DNA from: an uncultured Erysipelotrichaceae bacterium
GTDB taxonomy: Bacteria; Bacillota_I; Bacilli_A; RFN20; CAG-826
Direction: 5' to 3'
Assembly: GCA_902798595.1 (NCBI GenBank)
Contig: CADBXE010000017.1
Location: forward strand, 1 to 33,019
Length of the DNA stretch: 33,019 nt
A model generated the notes under the pieces. The model had not been told where the DNA came from and searched no databases. It saw only the letters and a program-made list of their open reading frames with translations. The translations under genes were made by a program, and so were the position numbers. Of the stretch, positions 15,005-24,332 are shown one piece after another (within the stretch, counting starts at the first letter, position 1; each line of letters starts with the position of its first letter).

Positions 15005-16714
15005 ATGGCTTATAAAGCATTATATCGAACATATCGTCCAAGCACTTTTGAAGAAGTCGCTGGACAAGAACATATCGTCAAGACTTTAAAGAACGCTTTG
15101 GCGACCAGAAAGTTAGCCCATGCCTACCTGTTCGCAGGCCCAAGAGGCACAGGTAAAACAACCATGGCTAAACTTTTAGCGAAAGCTCTTAACTGTGACG
15201 AAGGCATTGGTTGCCAGTGCAATGAATGCAAAAACTGTAAAGCAATTATTGATGGCACTCATCCTGATGTCATCGAACTCGACGCCGCTTCTAATAACGG
15301 TGTTGATGAAATCAGAGAACTAATTGATAAAGTAAAATATGGCACAATCTTAGGCCGTTATAAAGTTTACATTATCGATGAAGTTCACATGCTCTCAACA
15401 GGTGCGTTCAATGCTCTTCTCAAAACATTAGAAGAACCACCAGAACATGTCATCTTCATCTTAGCGACAACTGAACCACATAAAATCCTTCCAACTATCC
15501 TTTCACGCTGCCAAAGATATGACTTCACAAAATTAAGTGATGAAGATATTAAAAGCAGATTAAAAAGTGTCTTAGAAAAAGAAGACATTGCCTATAACGA
15601 AGATGCAATTAAGATTATTGTTTCTCTCGCGGATGGGGGTATGCGTGACGCTTTATCCATTTTGGATCAAGTTTTAGCGTATTCCGGTAATAAACTCGAA
15701 GTCCAAGACATCTTAGATATCTTTGCTTTAGAGTCTAAGGAAGAAAAGATTGGATTGTTAAATTCCATCATTAATAAAAATGTTTCTGACGTTTTAGCCA
15801 GAGTAAATCGTTATATATCTATGGGTACTGATATCAAGAGATTGACTGACGACCTATTATTAATATTAAAGGATATATTGATTTATCAATCTTCACGTAA
15901 TGTTGATTGTTTAGAGATTCTTAATCAAGAGGAAGCAGCGTCTTTCTTCAAACATTTAGATATCGATGAAACATTAAAGATGATTGATGTCATTATGGGC
16001 GCTCAAAAGGACTATAAGACAGTTAGCTCTATCATCCCATTATTTGAGGTCACAATTCTTAAACTCGTTGCCACAAAAAAGGATGGCACTCCTAACGTCG
16101 CTCCAGCCCCAGTTAGTGAACCTGTGGTTGAAAAACCAGTCGCACCTCAACCAAAACCTGAGCCAAAGCCAGAACCAAAACCTGAGCCAAAGCCAGTGAA
16201 ACAAGAAGAACTTATTTCCTTGCTTGATCAACCTGAGTCAGAACCAGAACCAGTAAAGGAAATTGTTTTAAGTAAGAACGTCATCACTATCAAAAATACT
16301 AGAAAAGAAAATTCATTTGATATCGGTGACGACTTGATGATTGATATTATGGTCATTTCCAAAAAGGATATTAAGAACTCCCTTATTGATAACTGGCCAA
16401 ATATTAAGAAGCTGATTGGTCATCCAGAATTAGGCAAAGCCGCAACCATGTTAGTGGATGGACGTCCACTTGTGGCCTCACAAAAAATCTTAGTTGTGGA
16501 ATACCAATTCCCAAATATCGCTGAAAAGGCCAACTTAGTGGAAAATCAAGAAGCCATTCAAAACGTTATTGAAACTGTATTCAATAGAAAGATGTTCATC
16601 TACGCTGTTTCAAGAAAAGACTCAGTGAGATGGCAACAAAGCTACATGAATAGATTGCAAATTGGTAAATTACCAAAAGCTGATACAGTCAGCATTGAAT
16701 TCGAAGGAGAATAG
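15005..16714 (+). CDS. dnaX: DNA polymerase III tau (and possibly gamma) subunit
   Basis: The clamp-loader ATPase, 569 residues. AAA+ features: Walker A GPRGTGKT (about 45-52), zinc-binding Cys near 64, 72, 75 and 78, IIDEVHMLS (Walker B), sensor-1 ILATTEPHKI, and arginine finger TILSRCQ. The AAA+ and collar domains end near residue 358. Then comes a Pro-Lys-Glu linker with PKPEPKPEPKPEPKP, carried by a 24-bp tandem duplication, and a tau-specific C-terminal part. At codons 358-359 the mRNA reads A AAA AAG in phase, and a -1 shift would stop after four codons, giving a 363-residue gamma-like product. It is first in the operon with ybaB, recR, tmk, holB, ricT and rsmI. Confidence 0.94.
   Translation: MAYKALYRTYRPSTFEEVAGQEHIVKTLKNALATRKLAHAYLFAGPRGTGKTTMAKLLAKALNCDEGIGCQCNECKNCKAIIDGTHPDVIELDAASNNGVDEIRELIDKVKYGTILGRYKVYIIDEVHMLSTGAFNALLKTLEEPPEHVIFILATTEPHKILPTILSRCQRYDFTKLSDEDIKSRLKSVLEKEDIAYNEDAIKIIVSLADGGMRDALSILDQVLAYSGNKLEVQDILDIFALESKEEKIGLLNSIINKNVSDVLARVNRYISMGTDIKRLTDDLLLILKDILIYQSSRNVDCLEILNQEEAASFFKHLDIDETLKMIDVIMGAQKDYKTVSSIIPLFEVTILKLVATKKDGTPNVAPAPVSEPVVEKPVAPQPKPEPKPEPKPEPKPVKQEELISLLDQPESEPEPVKEIVLSKNVITIKNTRKENSFDIGDDLMIDIMVISKKDIKNSLIDNWPNIKKLIGHPELGKAATMLVDGRPLVASQKILVVEYQFPNIAEKANLVENQEAIQNVIETVFNRKMFIYAVSRKDSVRWQQSYMNRLQIGKLPKADTVSIEFEGE
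16075..16081 (+). promoter_or_regulatory. candidate -1 frameshift heptamer in dnaX
   Basis: A AAA AAG is in the same phase as the E. coli dnaX slippery site and lies at the end of the collar domain. In the -1 frame the codons GGA TGG CAC TCC precede TAA at 16093-16095. The stimulators are weak: GAGGT is about 25 bases upstream, and only a five-pair stem CTAAC/GTTAG (16092-16096 with 16112-16116) is seen downstream. It could be a chance Lys-Lys codon pair. Confidence 0.4.
16151..16198 (+). repeat. 24-bp tandem duplication in the dnaX linker
   Basis: Two adjacent 24-base units starting CCAAAACCTGAGCCAAAG differ only at the last two bases. They encode Pro-Lys-Pro-Glu repeats in the flexible linker between the clamp-loader core and the tau C-terminal domain. 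Copy number could vary in frame. Confidence 0.85.
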
Positions 16715-16719
16715 AACTT

Positions 16720-17022
16720 ATGAACATGCAACAAATGATGATTCAAGCGCAAAAGATGCAAAGAGAATTAAAGAAAGCTCAAGCAGAATTAGCCGAAAAA
16801 GAATTTAAAGTCACCAAAGGTGGCGCGGTTACCGTTATTGTGCTCGGCAGCAAAGAAATCAAAGCCGTGGAAATCGATAAAGATGCATTCGACCCCGATA
16901 ATAAAGAAATGGTTGAAGAAATGATTGCTATGGCAATTAATGAAGCCAATCAAAAAATCGATGAAGAATCCGAAGCCATCAATGAACGCATCACTGGTCA
17001 AAGAGGAGGATTCGGTTTTTAA
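16720..17022 (+). CDS. YbaB/EbfC-family nucleoid-associated protein
   Basis: A 100-residue DNA-binding protein with the N-terminal Met/Gln-rich helix (MNMQQMMIQAQKMQRELKKAQAELAE), a central beta part (TKGGAVTVIVLGSKEIKAVEIDK) and a C-terminal helix plus Gly-rich end, typical of YbaB/EbfC. It is a dimeric nucleoid protein usually encoded between dnaX and recR, as here. The SD GGAGA is upstream. Its stop overlaps the recR start (TAATG), so the two are coupled. Confidence 0.92.
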   Translation: MNMQQMMIQAQKMQRELKKAQAELAEKEFKVTKGGAVTVIVLGSKEIKAVEIDKDAFDPDNKEMVEEMIAMAINEANQKIDEESEAINERITGQRGGFGF

Positions 17023-17618
17023 TGGAGAAGCTTAAAGCTCTTATCCGTTTAGAAGAATCTTTAGCCAAGTTACCAAGCGTTGGACGTCGTAGCGCAGAGC
17101 GTATGGCGTACGCAATGCTCAATATGGAAGATGATGACTTGAACGAGTTTTCTGACGCCATAAAAAACCTCAAACAATCCATACACGTCTGCCCTATCTG
17201 TGGCTTTTTAGCCGAAGGTGAGAACTGCGTTATTTGCGATGATAAAGAACGCGACCAAGATACTTTAATGGTCGTTTCTTTCCCAAAAGATGTTATCGCT
17301 TTTGAAAACGCTGAATACTACCACGGTTTATACCATGTCCTTAACGGTGTGATTTCCTTAGGCAAAGGTGGCACTCTTGATGATTTAAACATCAACGCTT
17401 TAATGAAGAGATTAGACAATCACCACTTCAGAGAAGTGATTATTGCCACTAACCCAACAATTGAAGGTGAAACCACCGCGTTATATTTAGCGAAGTTAAT
17501 TTCCGACAAAGTGGATTCCGTTACACGTTTAGCGTATGGTCTCCAAATGGGTGGAAACTTAGATTATACAGACGCTTTAACATTATCAAAGGCCGTTGAA
17601 GGCAGAAGAAAACTATAA
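17022..17618 (+). CDS. recR: Recombination mediator RecR
   Basis: RecR (198 residues) forms a ring clamp that with RecO/RecF loads RecA at gaps. It shows the N-terminal HhH (LPSVGRRSAERMAY), a Cys4 zinc finger (CPICGFLAEGENCVIC), and a Toprim domain (TLMVVSFPKDVIAFE to NPTIEGETTALYLAKLI). The Walker-B-like C-terminus (TRLAYGLQMGGNLDYTDALTLSKAVEGR) matches the family. Length and order are normal. Confidence 0.95.
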   Translation: MEKLKALIRLEESLAKLPSVGRRSAERMAYAMLNMEDDDLNEFSDAIKNLKQSIHVCPICGFLAEGENCVICDDKERDQDTLMVVSFPKDVIAFENAEYYHGLYHVLNGVISLGKGGTLDDLNINALMKRLDNHHFREVIIATNPTIEGETTALYLAKLISDKVDSVTRLAYGLQMGGNLDYTDALTLSKAVEGRRKL

Positions 17619-17631
17619 AGAGGTACAAGTT

Positions 17632-18252
17632 ATGTTTATTACTCTTGAAGGACCAGAAGGATCTGGCAAAACAACCGCTGTTAATTACGCTGTTAGCAAA
17701 TTAGAGGAGATGGGATATCAAATTGTCCGTACTCGTGAACCAGGTGGTACACCAATCGCGGAACAAATTCGTAATGTCATTCTCGATAAAAACAACACAG
17801 CGATGGATGAAAGAACGGAAGCCCTTCTTTATGCCGCTTCAAGAAGACAACACCTCGTGGAAAAAGTCTGGCCTGCTTTAAAAGAAGGCAAGATTGTTAT
17901 CTGCGATAGATACTTAGACTCCTCATTAGCGTATCAAGGTGGCGCAAGAGGATTAGGTGTTGAAAACATCTTAAACGTTAATAACTTCGCTACCGAAGGT
18001 ACATTCCCAGATTTAACTCTTTTATTTGATATCGATCCGCAAATCGGATTAGCGAGAATTGCCGCTAACGCAAATAGAGAAGTTAATCGTTTAGACTTAG
18101 AAAAATTAGACTTCCACAACAAAGTCAGAAATACATTTTTAGAATTAGCAAAACGCTACCCAGAACGTTTTGTCATTATTGACGCCAGTAAGAGCAGAGA
18201 AGAAGTTGCGGACGCGACTTTAAAAGCCATGCTCTCTAGAATATGCAAGTAG
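17632..18252 (+). CDS. tmk: Thymidylate kinase
   Basis: This phosphorylates dTMP to dTDP. The 206-residue product starts at the ATG at 17632 (MFITLEGPEGSGKTT), with SD AGAGG nearby. The frame is open further up to 17596, but that part overlaps recR and has no family match. P-loop GPEGSGKTT, REPGGTPIAEQIR (dTMP binding), DRYLDSSLAYQGGARGLG (DRY/LID) are present. It overlaps holB by ten bases. In B. subtilis yaaQ and yaaR lie between tmk and holB; both are absent here. Confidence 0.95.
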   Translation: MFITLEGPEGSGKTTAVNYAVSKLEEMGYQIVRTREPGGTPIAEQIRNVILDKNNTAMDERTEALLYAASRRQHLVEKVWPALKEGKIVICDRYLDSSLAYQGGARGLGVENILNVNNFATEGTFPDLTLLFDIDPQIGLARIAANANREVNRLDLEKLDFHNKVRNTFLELAKRYPERFVIIDASKSREEVADATLKAMLSRICK

Positions 18253-19238
18253 AGAAATACCTAAAGAATTACCAACCTGTTATTTATCAAACCTTTGTTA
18301 ATTCATTACAAAAAGGTCAACTTTCCCATGCTTATCTTCTTTCTGGAAGCAATGGCACTCCACTTTTAGATATTGCAAAATTCTTTGCTAAATCAATTCT
18401 TTGTGATGACCCATCCCCATTAGCATGCAACTCATGTATTACATGCTTGCGTGTGGACGATGATAACTATCCAGACTTTATCGTCTTTGATGGTAGTAAA
18501 TCCACTATTAAGAAAGAAGCAGTCACTACGATTGAAAGTTCCTTTGAAAAGAAAGCTTTTGAAAATAAGGGTATAAGAATCTACATTCTTCACCTTATTG
18601 AGAATATGACCATTGAAGCAATCAATAGCATTCTTAAATTCTTAGAAGAACCCGGACAACAAATCTACGCTTTCTTAACCACGAATAATGAGAACAGTAT
18701 CTTACCCACCATTATTTCTAGATGCCAAGTCTTGAGATTAAAACTCATCGATAAGAATATCGTCATCAAAGACGCTATGGACTTCGGTGTGGAAAAGAAA
18801 GATGCAGAATTGCTCTCTTACTTCTATAACGATGGAGAACTCATTAAAGAAATTATCGATGATGAAGATAATAACGATGCTTTTTTCACAGCGAAAAAGT
18901 GTTTTGAAGAAACATTACAAGTGATGGACGAAGGAGATAAGGATGCGCTTATCTACTTTGTTCAAAGTAATGTTGCCAATCAAATTAAAAGCAAAGAAGC
19001 GTGTCGATATTTCATCAATATGTTAGTCATGGCCTTTGAAGACGTGATTGCCATTTCTAACGAAAAAGCCCCATTTTTAGAAAGTTATGCTACAATATTA
19101 GAACATCTTGCCAATCAACTTTCTCATGTTAATGAAAGTTTGATTGAACTACTAAGGTGTGCAACTGCGATTAATACGAACGTTAATATCGTCTTATTAA
19201 TAGATCACGTTTTCTACACGATTACCAAAGAGGATTAA
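18243..19238 (+). CDS. holB: DNA polymerase III delta' subunit
   Basis: The stator-like delta' clamp-loader subunit (331 residues). The fold matches DnaX, with a degenerate P-loop (SGSNGTPLLDIA in place of GxxGxGKT) as expected for a subunit that does not hydrolyse ATP. Four Cys form a zinc unit (ILCDD, ACNSCITC). The conserved NSILKFLEEP and TIISRCQ supply the arginine-finger region. It sits in the operon between tmk and ricT, whose start follows three bases after its stop. Confidence 0.92.
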   Translation: MQVEKYLKNYQPVIYQTFVNSLQKGQLSHAYLLSGSNGTPLLDIAKFFAKSILCDDPSPLACNSCITCLRVDDDNYPDFIVFDGSKSTIKKEAVTTIESSFEKKAFENKGIRIYILHLIENMTIEAINSILKFLEEPGQQIYAFLTTNNENSILPTIISRCQVLRLKLIDKNIVIKDAMDFGVEKKDAELLSYFYNDGELIKEIIDDEDNNDAFFTAKKCFEETLQVMDEGDKDALIYFVQSNVANQIKSKEACRYFINMLVMAFEDVIAISNEKAPFLESYATILEHLANQLSHVNESLIELLRCATAINTNVNIVLLIDHVFYTITKED

Positions 19239-19241
19239 TAT

Positions 19242-20132
19242 ATGCCAAAAATTGATAATGAGAAACAAAATCAACAGATAGATCAAAAACACGAATACAC
19301 CCATTTCGTTGGTGTGAAGTTTTTAAATACTCCAAGAGCCTATTTCTTCGGCTGCAATGATGGCACTTTAGCGTTGAACGATAAAGTTGTCGTTGAAACA
19401 GTGAGAGGTATGGAACTTGGCACTATTGCTATTGAACCAATTTCCATTGAAAAATACGCTAACGGTTTATACTTAAAGCCAATTGTTAGAAAGGCCACTG
19501 ATGTGGATATCCGTTTGGCGGAAATCAACCAAAAAGACGCGATATATGCGTTAGAAATCTGCCAAGTTGAATCTAAAAAGCTCAATCTTGATATGAACTT
19601 AATTTCTTGCGAATATACACTCGATAAATCCAAAGTTATCTTCTCCTATTTAGCGGATGACCGTGTGGACTTCCGTGAATTATTGAAAGTTTTAGCCTCG
19701 CGTTTAAGAACAAGAATTGAACTTAGACAAATCGGTTCTAGAGATAAAGCCAAAATGATCGGCGGTCTTGGTGTGTGCGGTATGCCTCTATGCTGCTCCA
19801 CATTCTTAAATGAATTCGATGGTATTTCCATCAATAGAGCCAAGAACCAAATGCTCGCAATCAATATTCCAAAGTTAAGTGGACAATGTGGTAAATTAAT
19901 CTGTTGCTTAAAATACGAAGATGATGCTTATACCGAAGAAAGAAAGAAATTCCCAGATTTAGGTAGCAAGCACTTCATCGACAAAGTTGAATATACAGTT
20001 ACAAGCATTAACATTCTTTCAAGAGTTGTGAAAATTGAAAATGATGAAGATATCAAGTTCCTTCCTTTGGAAGACTTCTACAAGCAAGTAGGCGGAAACA
20101 GAAATAAAGAAAAACGCTATGAAAAGAAATAA
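19242..20132 (+). CDS. ricT: PSP1-domain protein RicT (YaaT)
   Basis: A 296-residue cytosolic protein with the PSP1 Cys clusters GVCGMPLCCSTFL and CGKLICCLKYEDDAY. In B. subtilis RicT joins RicA and RicF in a complex carrying Fe-S clusters that guides RNase Y and affects competence and sporulation. The partners are not in the window. Its 3' end overlaps the rsmI start by 14 bases. yabA, which follows it in B. subtilis, is missing. Confidence 0.9.
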   Translation: MPKIDNEKQNQQIDQKHEYTHFVGVKFLNTPRAYFFGCNDGTLALNDKVVVETVRGMELGTIAIEPISIEKYANGLYLKPIVRKATDVDIRLAEINQKDAIYALEICQVESKKLNLDMNLISCEYTLDKSKVIFSYLADDRVDFRELLKVLASRLRTRIELRQIGSRDKAKMIGGLGVCGMPLCCSTFLNEFDGISINRAKNQMLAINIPKLSGQCGKLICCLKYEDDAYTEERKKFPDLGSKHFIDKVEYTVTSINILSRVVKIENDEDIKFLPLEDFYKQVGGNRNKEKRYEKK

Positions 20133-20958
20133 GTCTTTTGATAAAGGTAACTTCCCCCTCTATTTAATAGCCACTCCAATAGGTAACCTAAAGGAGTTTT
20201 CTTCACGCGCTATTGAAATAGTGAGTGACGCTGATATCGTCGCCGCGGAAGATACCCGTAATGCTTATGACTTATTAATGAAATTTGGTATTAAAAAAGA
20301 AACTTATTCTCTTAGAGAACATAACGAAAAAGAAGCTAGCCAACATCTTATCTCCCTTATCAAAGCAGGTAAGAAAGTTGTTTATATGTCCGATGCTGGT
20401 TATCCAGGCATCTCTGATCCAGGTCATATTTTAGTTAAAGAAGCGATTGAAAACGATATTCCAGTTTCAACAGTATCTGGTAGTTCCGCTTTTATTAACG
20501 CTCTTGTAGCGTCAGGTTTAGAAACCAACCACTTTTTCTTCTATGGTTTTTTATCCGCAAAAGATGGCGAAGCCAAAGAAGAAATTAATAGTTTAAAAGC
20601 TTTAAGAAATACGATTGTCTTCTATGAAGCACCGCATCGTATTATTAGAACTCTTAAACTTTTAAAAGAAGTTCTCGGCAATAGATATGTTTGCCTTGCG
20701 AGAGAACTAACAAAAATTAACGAAGAATATATCAGAGGCACCCTCGAAGAATTGTCTAATATAGAGGAAGATACCTTAAAAGGTGAAATGGTCCTTATCA
20801 TTGATGGCAATCACGATGAAATCATCTTTAAAGACGATGAAATCACTTCACGTGTCGCTTATTTTGTGAGTTTAGGTCTTTCACAAAAAGACGCAATTAA
20901 CGTTGTCTCTGAAGAATTCAAAATCAATAAAAACTACATCAAAAAACTATTATTTTAA
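20119..20958 (+). CDS. rsmI: 16S rRNA (cytidine-1402-2'-O)-methyltransferase RsmI
   Basis: A tetrapyrrole-methylase-fold enzyme that methylates C1402 in the ribosomal P site. The 279 residues contain LYLIATPIGNLKEFSSRAIE, AAEDTRNAYDLL, SDAGYPGISDPG and TVSGSSAFINALVASGL, all RsmI signatures. The start ATG at 20119 lies within ricT; no later Met precedes the conserved LIATPIGNL, so coupling is likely. It is followed five bases later by the YfhO-family gene. Confidence 0.94.
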   Translation: MKRNKSFDKGNFPLYLIATPIGNLKEFSSRAIEIVSDADIVAAEDTRNAYDLLMKFGIKKETYSLREHNEKEASQHLISLIKAGKKVVYMSDAGYPGISDPGHILVKEAIENDIPVSTVSGSSAFINALVASGLETNHFFFYGFLSAKDGEAKEEINSLKALRNTIVFYEAPHRIIRTLKLLKEVLGNRYVCLARELTKINEEYIRGTLEELSNIEEDTLKGEMVLIIDGNHDEIIFKDDEITSRVAYFVSLGLSQKDAINVVSEEFKINKNYIKKLLF

Positions 20959-20963
20959 GAATT

Positions 20964-23900
20964 ATGGAAATTGTATTTAAAAAAGATAAGCAAAAGAAAC
21001 CAAACCCATTTAAAGAAGGAATCGCTAAGTTATTTGAAAAAGTTAAAAAGTTCAGTATTCCCACTGCTTTTTATTATTTCTTAATCTTAATTGCTATCGG
21101 CGTGGGCTTTTATATGACCATGCTTGTCCAAAACAATTTCTCTTTAGCCTATGGTGGCGACTATATGGCCCAATATATCCCTATGGGATATCATGTTTGG
21201 GATTACTATCATGGTTGGATTGATACTGGTCACTTCGTTTTGTTTGATCAAGATATCTATTTAGGTGTGAACTCCTTTGGTTCAAATGCCTACTATGGCC
21301 TATTCTCACCATTTAATATCATTGTGGTTTTATTCCCACGTGTTTTAGTGCCTCAATCAATGGCCATCACTTCAATTATTAAAATTGCCTGTGCGGGTTT
21401 ATTCTTCTCTATCTACATGAAGCGCGCCTTTAAGGTCAAAGACAATGTTGCTAGACTAGCGGGCGTTGCGTACGCCTTTGCGGGATGGGGTGCTTTCTAT
21501 CTTTGGTATAACAACTATCAAGACGTTTTAGTGTTCTTCCCACTTGTTTTATTAGGCATTGAAAATACATTACAAAAAGAAAAACCATGGCTGTTAGCCT
21601 TAGGAGTTTTCTTTTTAGCAATTTCTAACTACGTTTTAATGGTTTCATACATAGTATGTGCCTTCTTATACGCCATGTTCCGTTTCTTTCAAACAATTAG
21701 AACCAGAACAATCGGTGGTAACTTCAAAGTCTTAGGATTAGGCGTTATCGGTTTTGCCGGTGGCTTAATGATGAGTATGCTCGTTTTTGGTCCCGCTTTT
21801 ATGGCCACGATGACTTCTCCAAAGCTTGAGATGGCGGGCTATAAAGAATTACTAAAGAATTACTGGGATAGCAAAAAATATAAGGAGTTCTTTGATTTAT
21901 TACTTTCTTGGAAAGTAGCGCCAGATCAGCATAATAGAATTATTCCTGAAAGAGTCTATTATCCAATCTTAGAATTCTTCTTCCCAACTGTAACATGTCG
22001 TTCTTTACCAACTCTTGAATTATATGGTTGGGACTTTGATGATATCTGCGTTTCTTTATGGTGCTATGTACCATTTATCATGTTCTTAGTACCAGCGTTG
22101 ATCCAATCAGCTACCGAAAAGAAATGGACACACATTGTCGGCTTTATCCTCATGGTCTTCACCTTATTTACCCCTGTGATGTACTACTTGACTGTGGGTT
22201 TCACTAATGGTTATGCAAGATGGACATTATTCGTTGTAGCCGCTTTAATTGCCTATGTCGGTATTTATATTGATAAGATTCCAAATGTTCCAACATGGCA
22301 CATGCATTTTGGTTTCCTTTTTGCCGTCTTAGGCATGTTTGCTTCATGGTTCATCACCCGTAAATTAGCGGGGACGGTAGTCAGTAAAGATCCTGGATTT
22401 GTGCAACTTGGTATCGGCGGTTTATTAATTGCCTGTTTAACCGCTTACTTCTCTAAAACCACCAAAAACAAGGTTATTAGAAGTGTTGGTTATGCCTTAC
22501 TCGCAATTTATACCTTAGTGATGCTCTTTGTCTGGTTTACCGGAGATATGGGCTTAGATCTCCTTACAGAGAAGAAGAGCGGTGAATTAACATATCGTTT
22601 TATTGAAGATGGATTTAATTCCACAAACATTGTCTTTGTTTTAGAAATACTTTATGTCGCAGTTGTTTATATAGTTTTAATCACTGTTAGAAACACAAAA
22701 GCATTTGTCTTATTAGCCACACTATTTGTTAGTGCGGAAGCTATTGCTGTTGGTAACTTTGTAACCTGGGGCCATGGTTATGATGGTGGCCATAATAATG
22801 GTTATGAAACTAATGAAAGATTTAGATATACCTTAAAGAAGATTGAAAACTACGATAAGTCTTTCTATCGTATGTACACTTCTATCGGTGATGGTTGGAG
22901 TACCAATAACGCCTTTATGAATGGTTATGGCTCAGGTTCATTCTTCCATTCCTTATACAACTTCGAAGTGAATGATTACACCTTATGGACTGGCTTAAGA
23001 AATGGTGAAAAATCTGTTGGTGGTAGTTATAGGGGCAAAATCGCTGATATCGATAATCAGTTAGGTGTTAAATACTACGTCATCAGTAAAGAAAAGAGCA
23101 TGTATAACCAAATCGAAAAATACAATGAAGGTGGATTCATGGCTAATGTACCATTTGATTTTGAGCCAAAAGAAGAATTCAACACTAACGAATATTTGGT
23201 TTATGAAAATAAGAAATTAAATGACTTAGGCTACGCCTATGACACCATTTATTCAGGTGGTTTAGAAAGAAGTGGCGTTAACTATGATGTGAGATGTATA
23301 AAAAACGCTATTTCATTATCTAACGTCGCCATTGCCCCACTTGAAGATTGTGAAGAAATTGGTAAGGCCCACAAAGATATCGCCATTACTGACACTAGAC
23401 CAAACGTTTTAGACGAAGATGCTGATAACTATCAATCTGTACGCTATACACATAACGTTTATCATGTTGGTACTTGGGCTAAATATTATGACTTCGAAAA
23501 AATTCCTGATATTCCTAATACATTCACTCCTATCTACGGCGGTAGTTATAACCAAGACGAAACAATGAAATACTTTGCTTTCTATACTCCAAGAACCACT
23601 ACTGGCCCATTATTTAAGAGTGGAACGATTCTCTATGTCAAAGCCGGTTTCACTGGTTCTATTAAGTACAATTTCTACTTCATTGATAAAGATAACAAAA
23701 TCTTTATGATAGATGCTCATGATGATGACACCACTGATAACACATCATATATGCGTGGTTTCTATGTGGGTCGCGATTGTTATGCTCTCGCAGTAGTTGG
23801 CAAATATTATCAAAGCCATGTGAGATCATATTCATTATCTTTCTATCAAGAAGACATTACCAATTATCAAGCAAGATGGAATAAGCTTAATGCTCAACCA

Positions 23901-24257
23901 ATTACTAATGTTAAATACTCTGCAGATAAATTCACATTTGACACTAATTATGATGCTGAAAAGTTTGTGGTTACCCGTGTAGCCTACGATAATGGTTGGA
24001 AATTAAAAGCGGTTAACAATACCACCAAGAAAAGTGAAGATATCAAAGTTTATAAAGGCAACGGAGGCTTTGTTTCGTTTGTTGCCCCTAAGGGTAATTA
24101 TTCCTATACCTTGGTCTATGAAACACCATATCTTAAGCTTTCTTATATCGTTTCTGCCTTCTCATTTATGACATTCTTTGCCTCAATGTTTGGCTATCAT
24201 ATCTATCAAGAAAAAAAGAAAAACCACTATTTAGACAATCTTTATAGAGAAAATTAA
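20964..24257 (+). CDS. YfhO-family large membrane protein
   Basis: A 1097-residue polytopic protein. A short basic cytosolic N-terminus and a first helix near 35-55 are followed by the YfhO hallmark GGDYMAQYIPMGYH and many more helices up to about residue 590. A large extracellular domain rich in Tyr, Asn and Gly occupies about 600-1055. A last helix (YIVSAFSFMTFFASMFGYHIY) and a Lys-rich tail end it. YfhO proteins are GT-C-like membrane proteins; in some Firmicutes they add sugars to lipoteichoic acid. The acceptor here is unknown. It is probably the last gene of the dnaX operon and is followed by a hairpin terminator. Confidence 0.85.
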   Translation: MEIVFKKDKQKKPNPFKEGIAKLFEKVKKFSIPTAFYYFLILIAIGVGFYMTMLVQNNFSLAYGGDYMAQYIPMGYHVWDYYHGWIDTGHFVLFDQDIYLGVNSFGSNAYYGLFSPFNIIVVLFPRVLVPQSMAITSIIKIACAGLFFSIYMKRAFKVKDNVARLAGVAYAFAGWGAFYLWYNNYQDVLVFFPLVLLGIENTLQKEKPWLLALGVFFLAISNYVLMVSYIVCAFLYAMFRFFQTIRTRTIGGNFKVLGLGVIGFAGGLMMSMLVFGPAFMATMTSPKLEMAGYKELLKNYWDSKKYKEFFDLLLSWKVAPDQHNRIIPERVYYPILEFFFPTVTCRSLPTLELYGWDFDDICVSLWCYVPFIMFLVPALIQSATEKKWTHIVGFILMVFTLFTPVMYYLTVGFTNGYARWTLFVVAALIAYVGIYIDKIPNVPTWHMHFGFLFAVLGMFASWFITRKLAGTVVSKDPGFVQLGIGGLLIACLTAYFSKTTKNKVIRSVGYALLAIYTLVMLFVWFTGDMGLDLLTEKKSGELTYRFIEDGFNSTNIVFVLEILYVAVVYIVLITVRNTKAFVLLATLFVSAEAIAVGNFVTWGHGYDGGHNNGYETNERFRYTLKKIENYDKSFYRMYTSIGDGWSTNNAFMNGYGSGSFFHSLYNFEVNDYTLWTGLRNGEKSVGGSYRGKIADIDNQLGVKYYVISKEKSMYNQIEKYNEGGFMANVPFDFEPKEEFNTNEYLVYENKKLNDLGYAYDTIYSGGLERSGVNYDVRCIKNAISLSNVAIAPLEDCEEIGKAHKDIAITDTRPNVLDEDADNYQSVRYTHNVYHVGTWAKYYDFEKIPDIPNTFTPIYGGSYNQDETMKYFAFYTPRTTTGPLFKSGTILYVKAGFTGSIKYNFYFIDKDNKIFMIDAHDDDTTDNTSYMRGFYVGRDCYALAVVGKYYQSHVRSYSLSFYQEDITNYQARWNKLNAQPITNVKYSADKFTFDTNYDAEKFVVTRVAYDNGWKLKAVNNTTKKSEDIKVYKGNGGFVSFVAPKGNYSYTLVYETPYLKLSYIVSAFSFMTFFASMFGYHIYQEKKKNHYLDNLYREN

Positions 24258-24270
24258 CAAATATTTTCTC

Positions 24271-24300
24271 TTGCTTTTAAAGGTCGCCTTCTACTAAGAT
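24271..24300 (+). promoter_or_regulatory. putative typA promoter overlapping a terminator
   Basis: TTGCTT (24271-24276), an 18-base spacer and TAAGAT (24295-24300) make a weak promoter. Its -10 lies in the loop of the hairpin at 24287-24308 and its start would fall near 24307. After the terminator only about 17 bases remain before typA, too few for a separate promoter. Confidence 0.35.
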
Positions 24301-24315
24301 AGTAGAGGTTTTTTT
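24287..24315 (+). terminator. intrinsic terminator between the YfhO gene and typA
   Basis: CC, a bulged T, and TCTACT pair across AAGAT with AGTAGA and GG, followed by seven T. It should end the dnaX-to-YfhO transcript. The typA SD (AGGAGG, 24318-24323) comes directly after it, so it may also act as an attenuator for read-through into typA. Confidence 0.7.
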
Positions 24316-24332
24316 CTAGGAGGGCCTCATTT

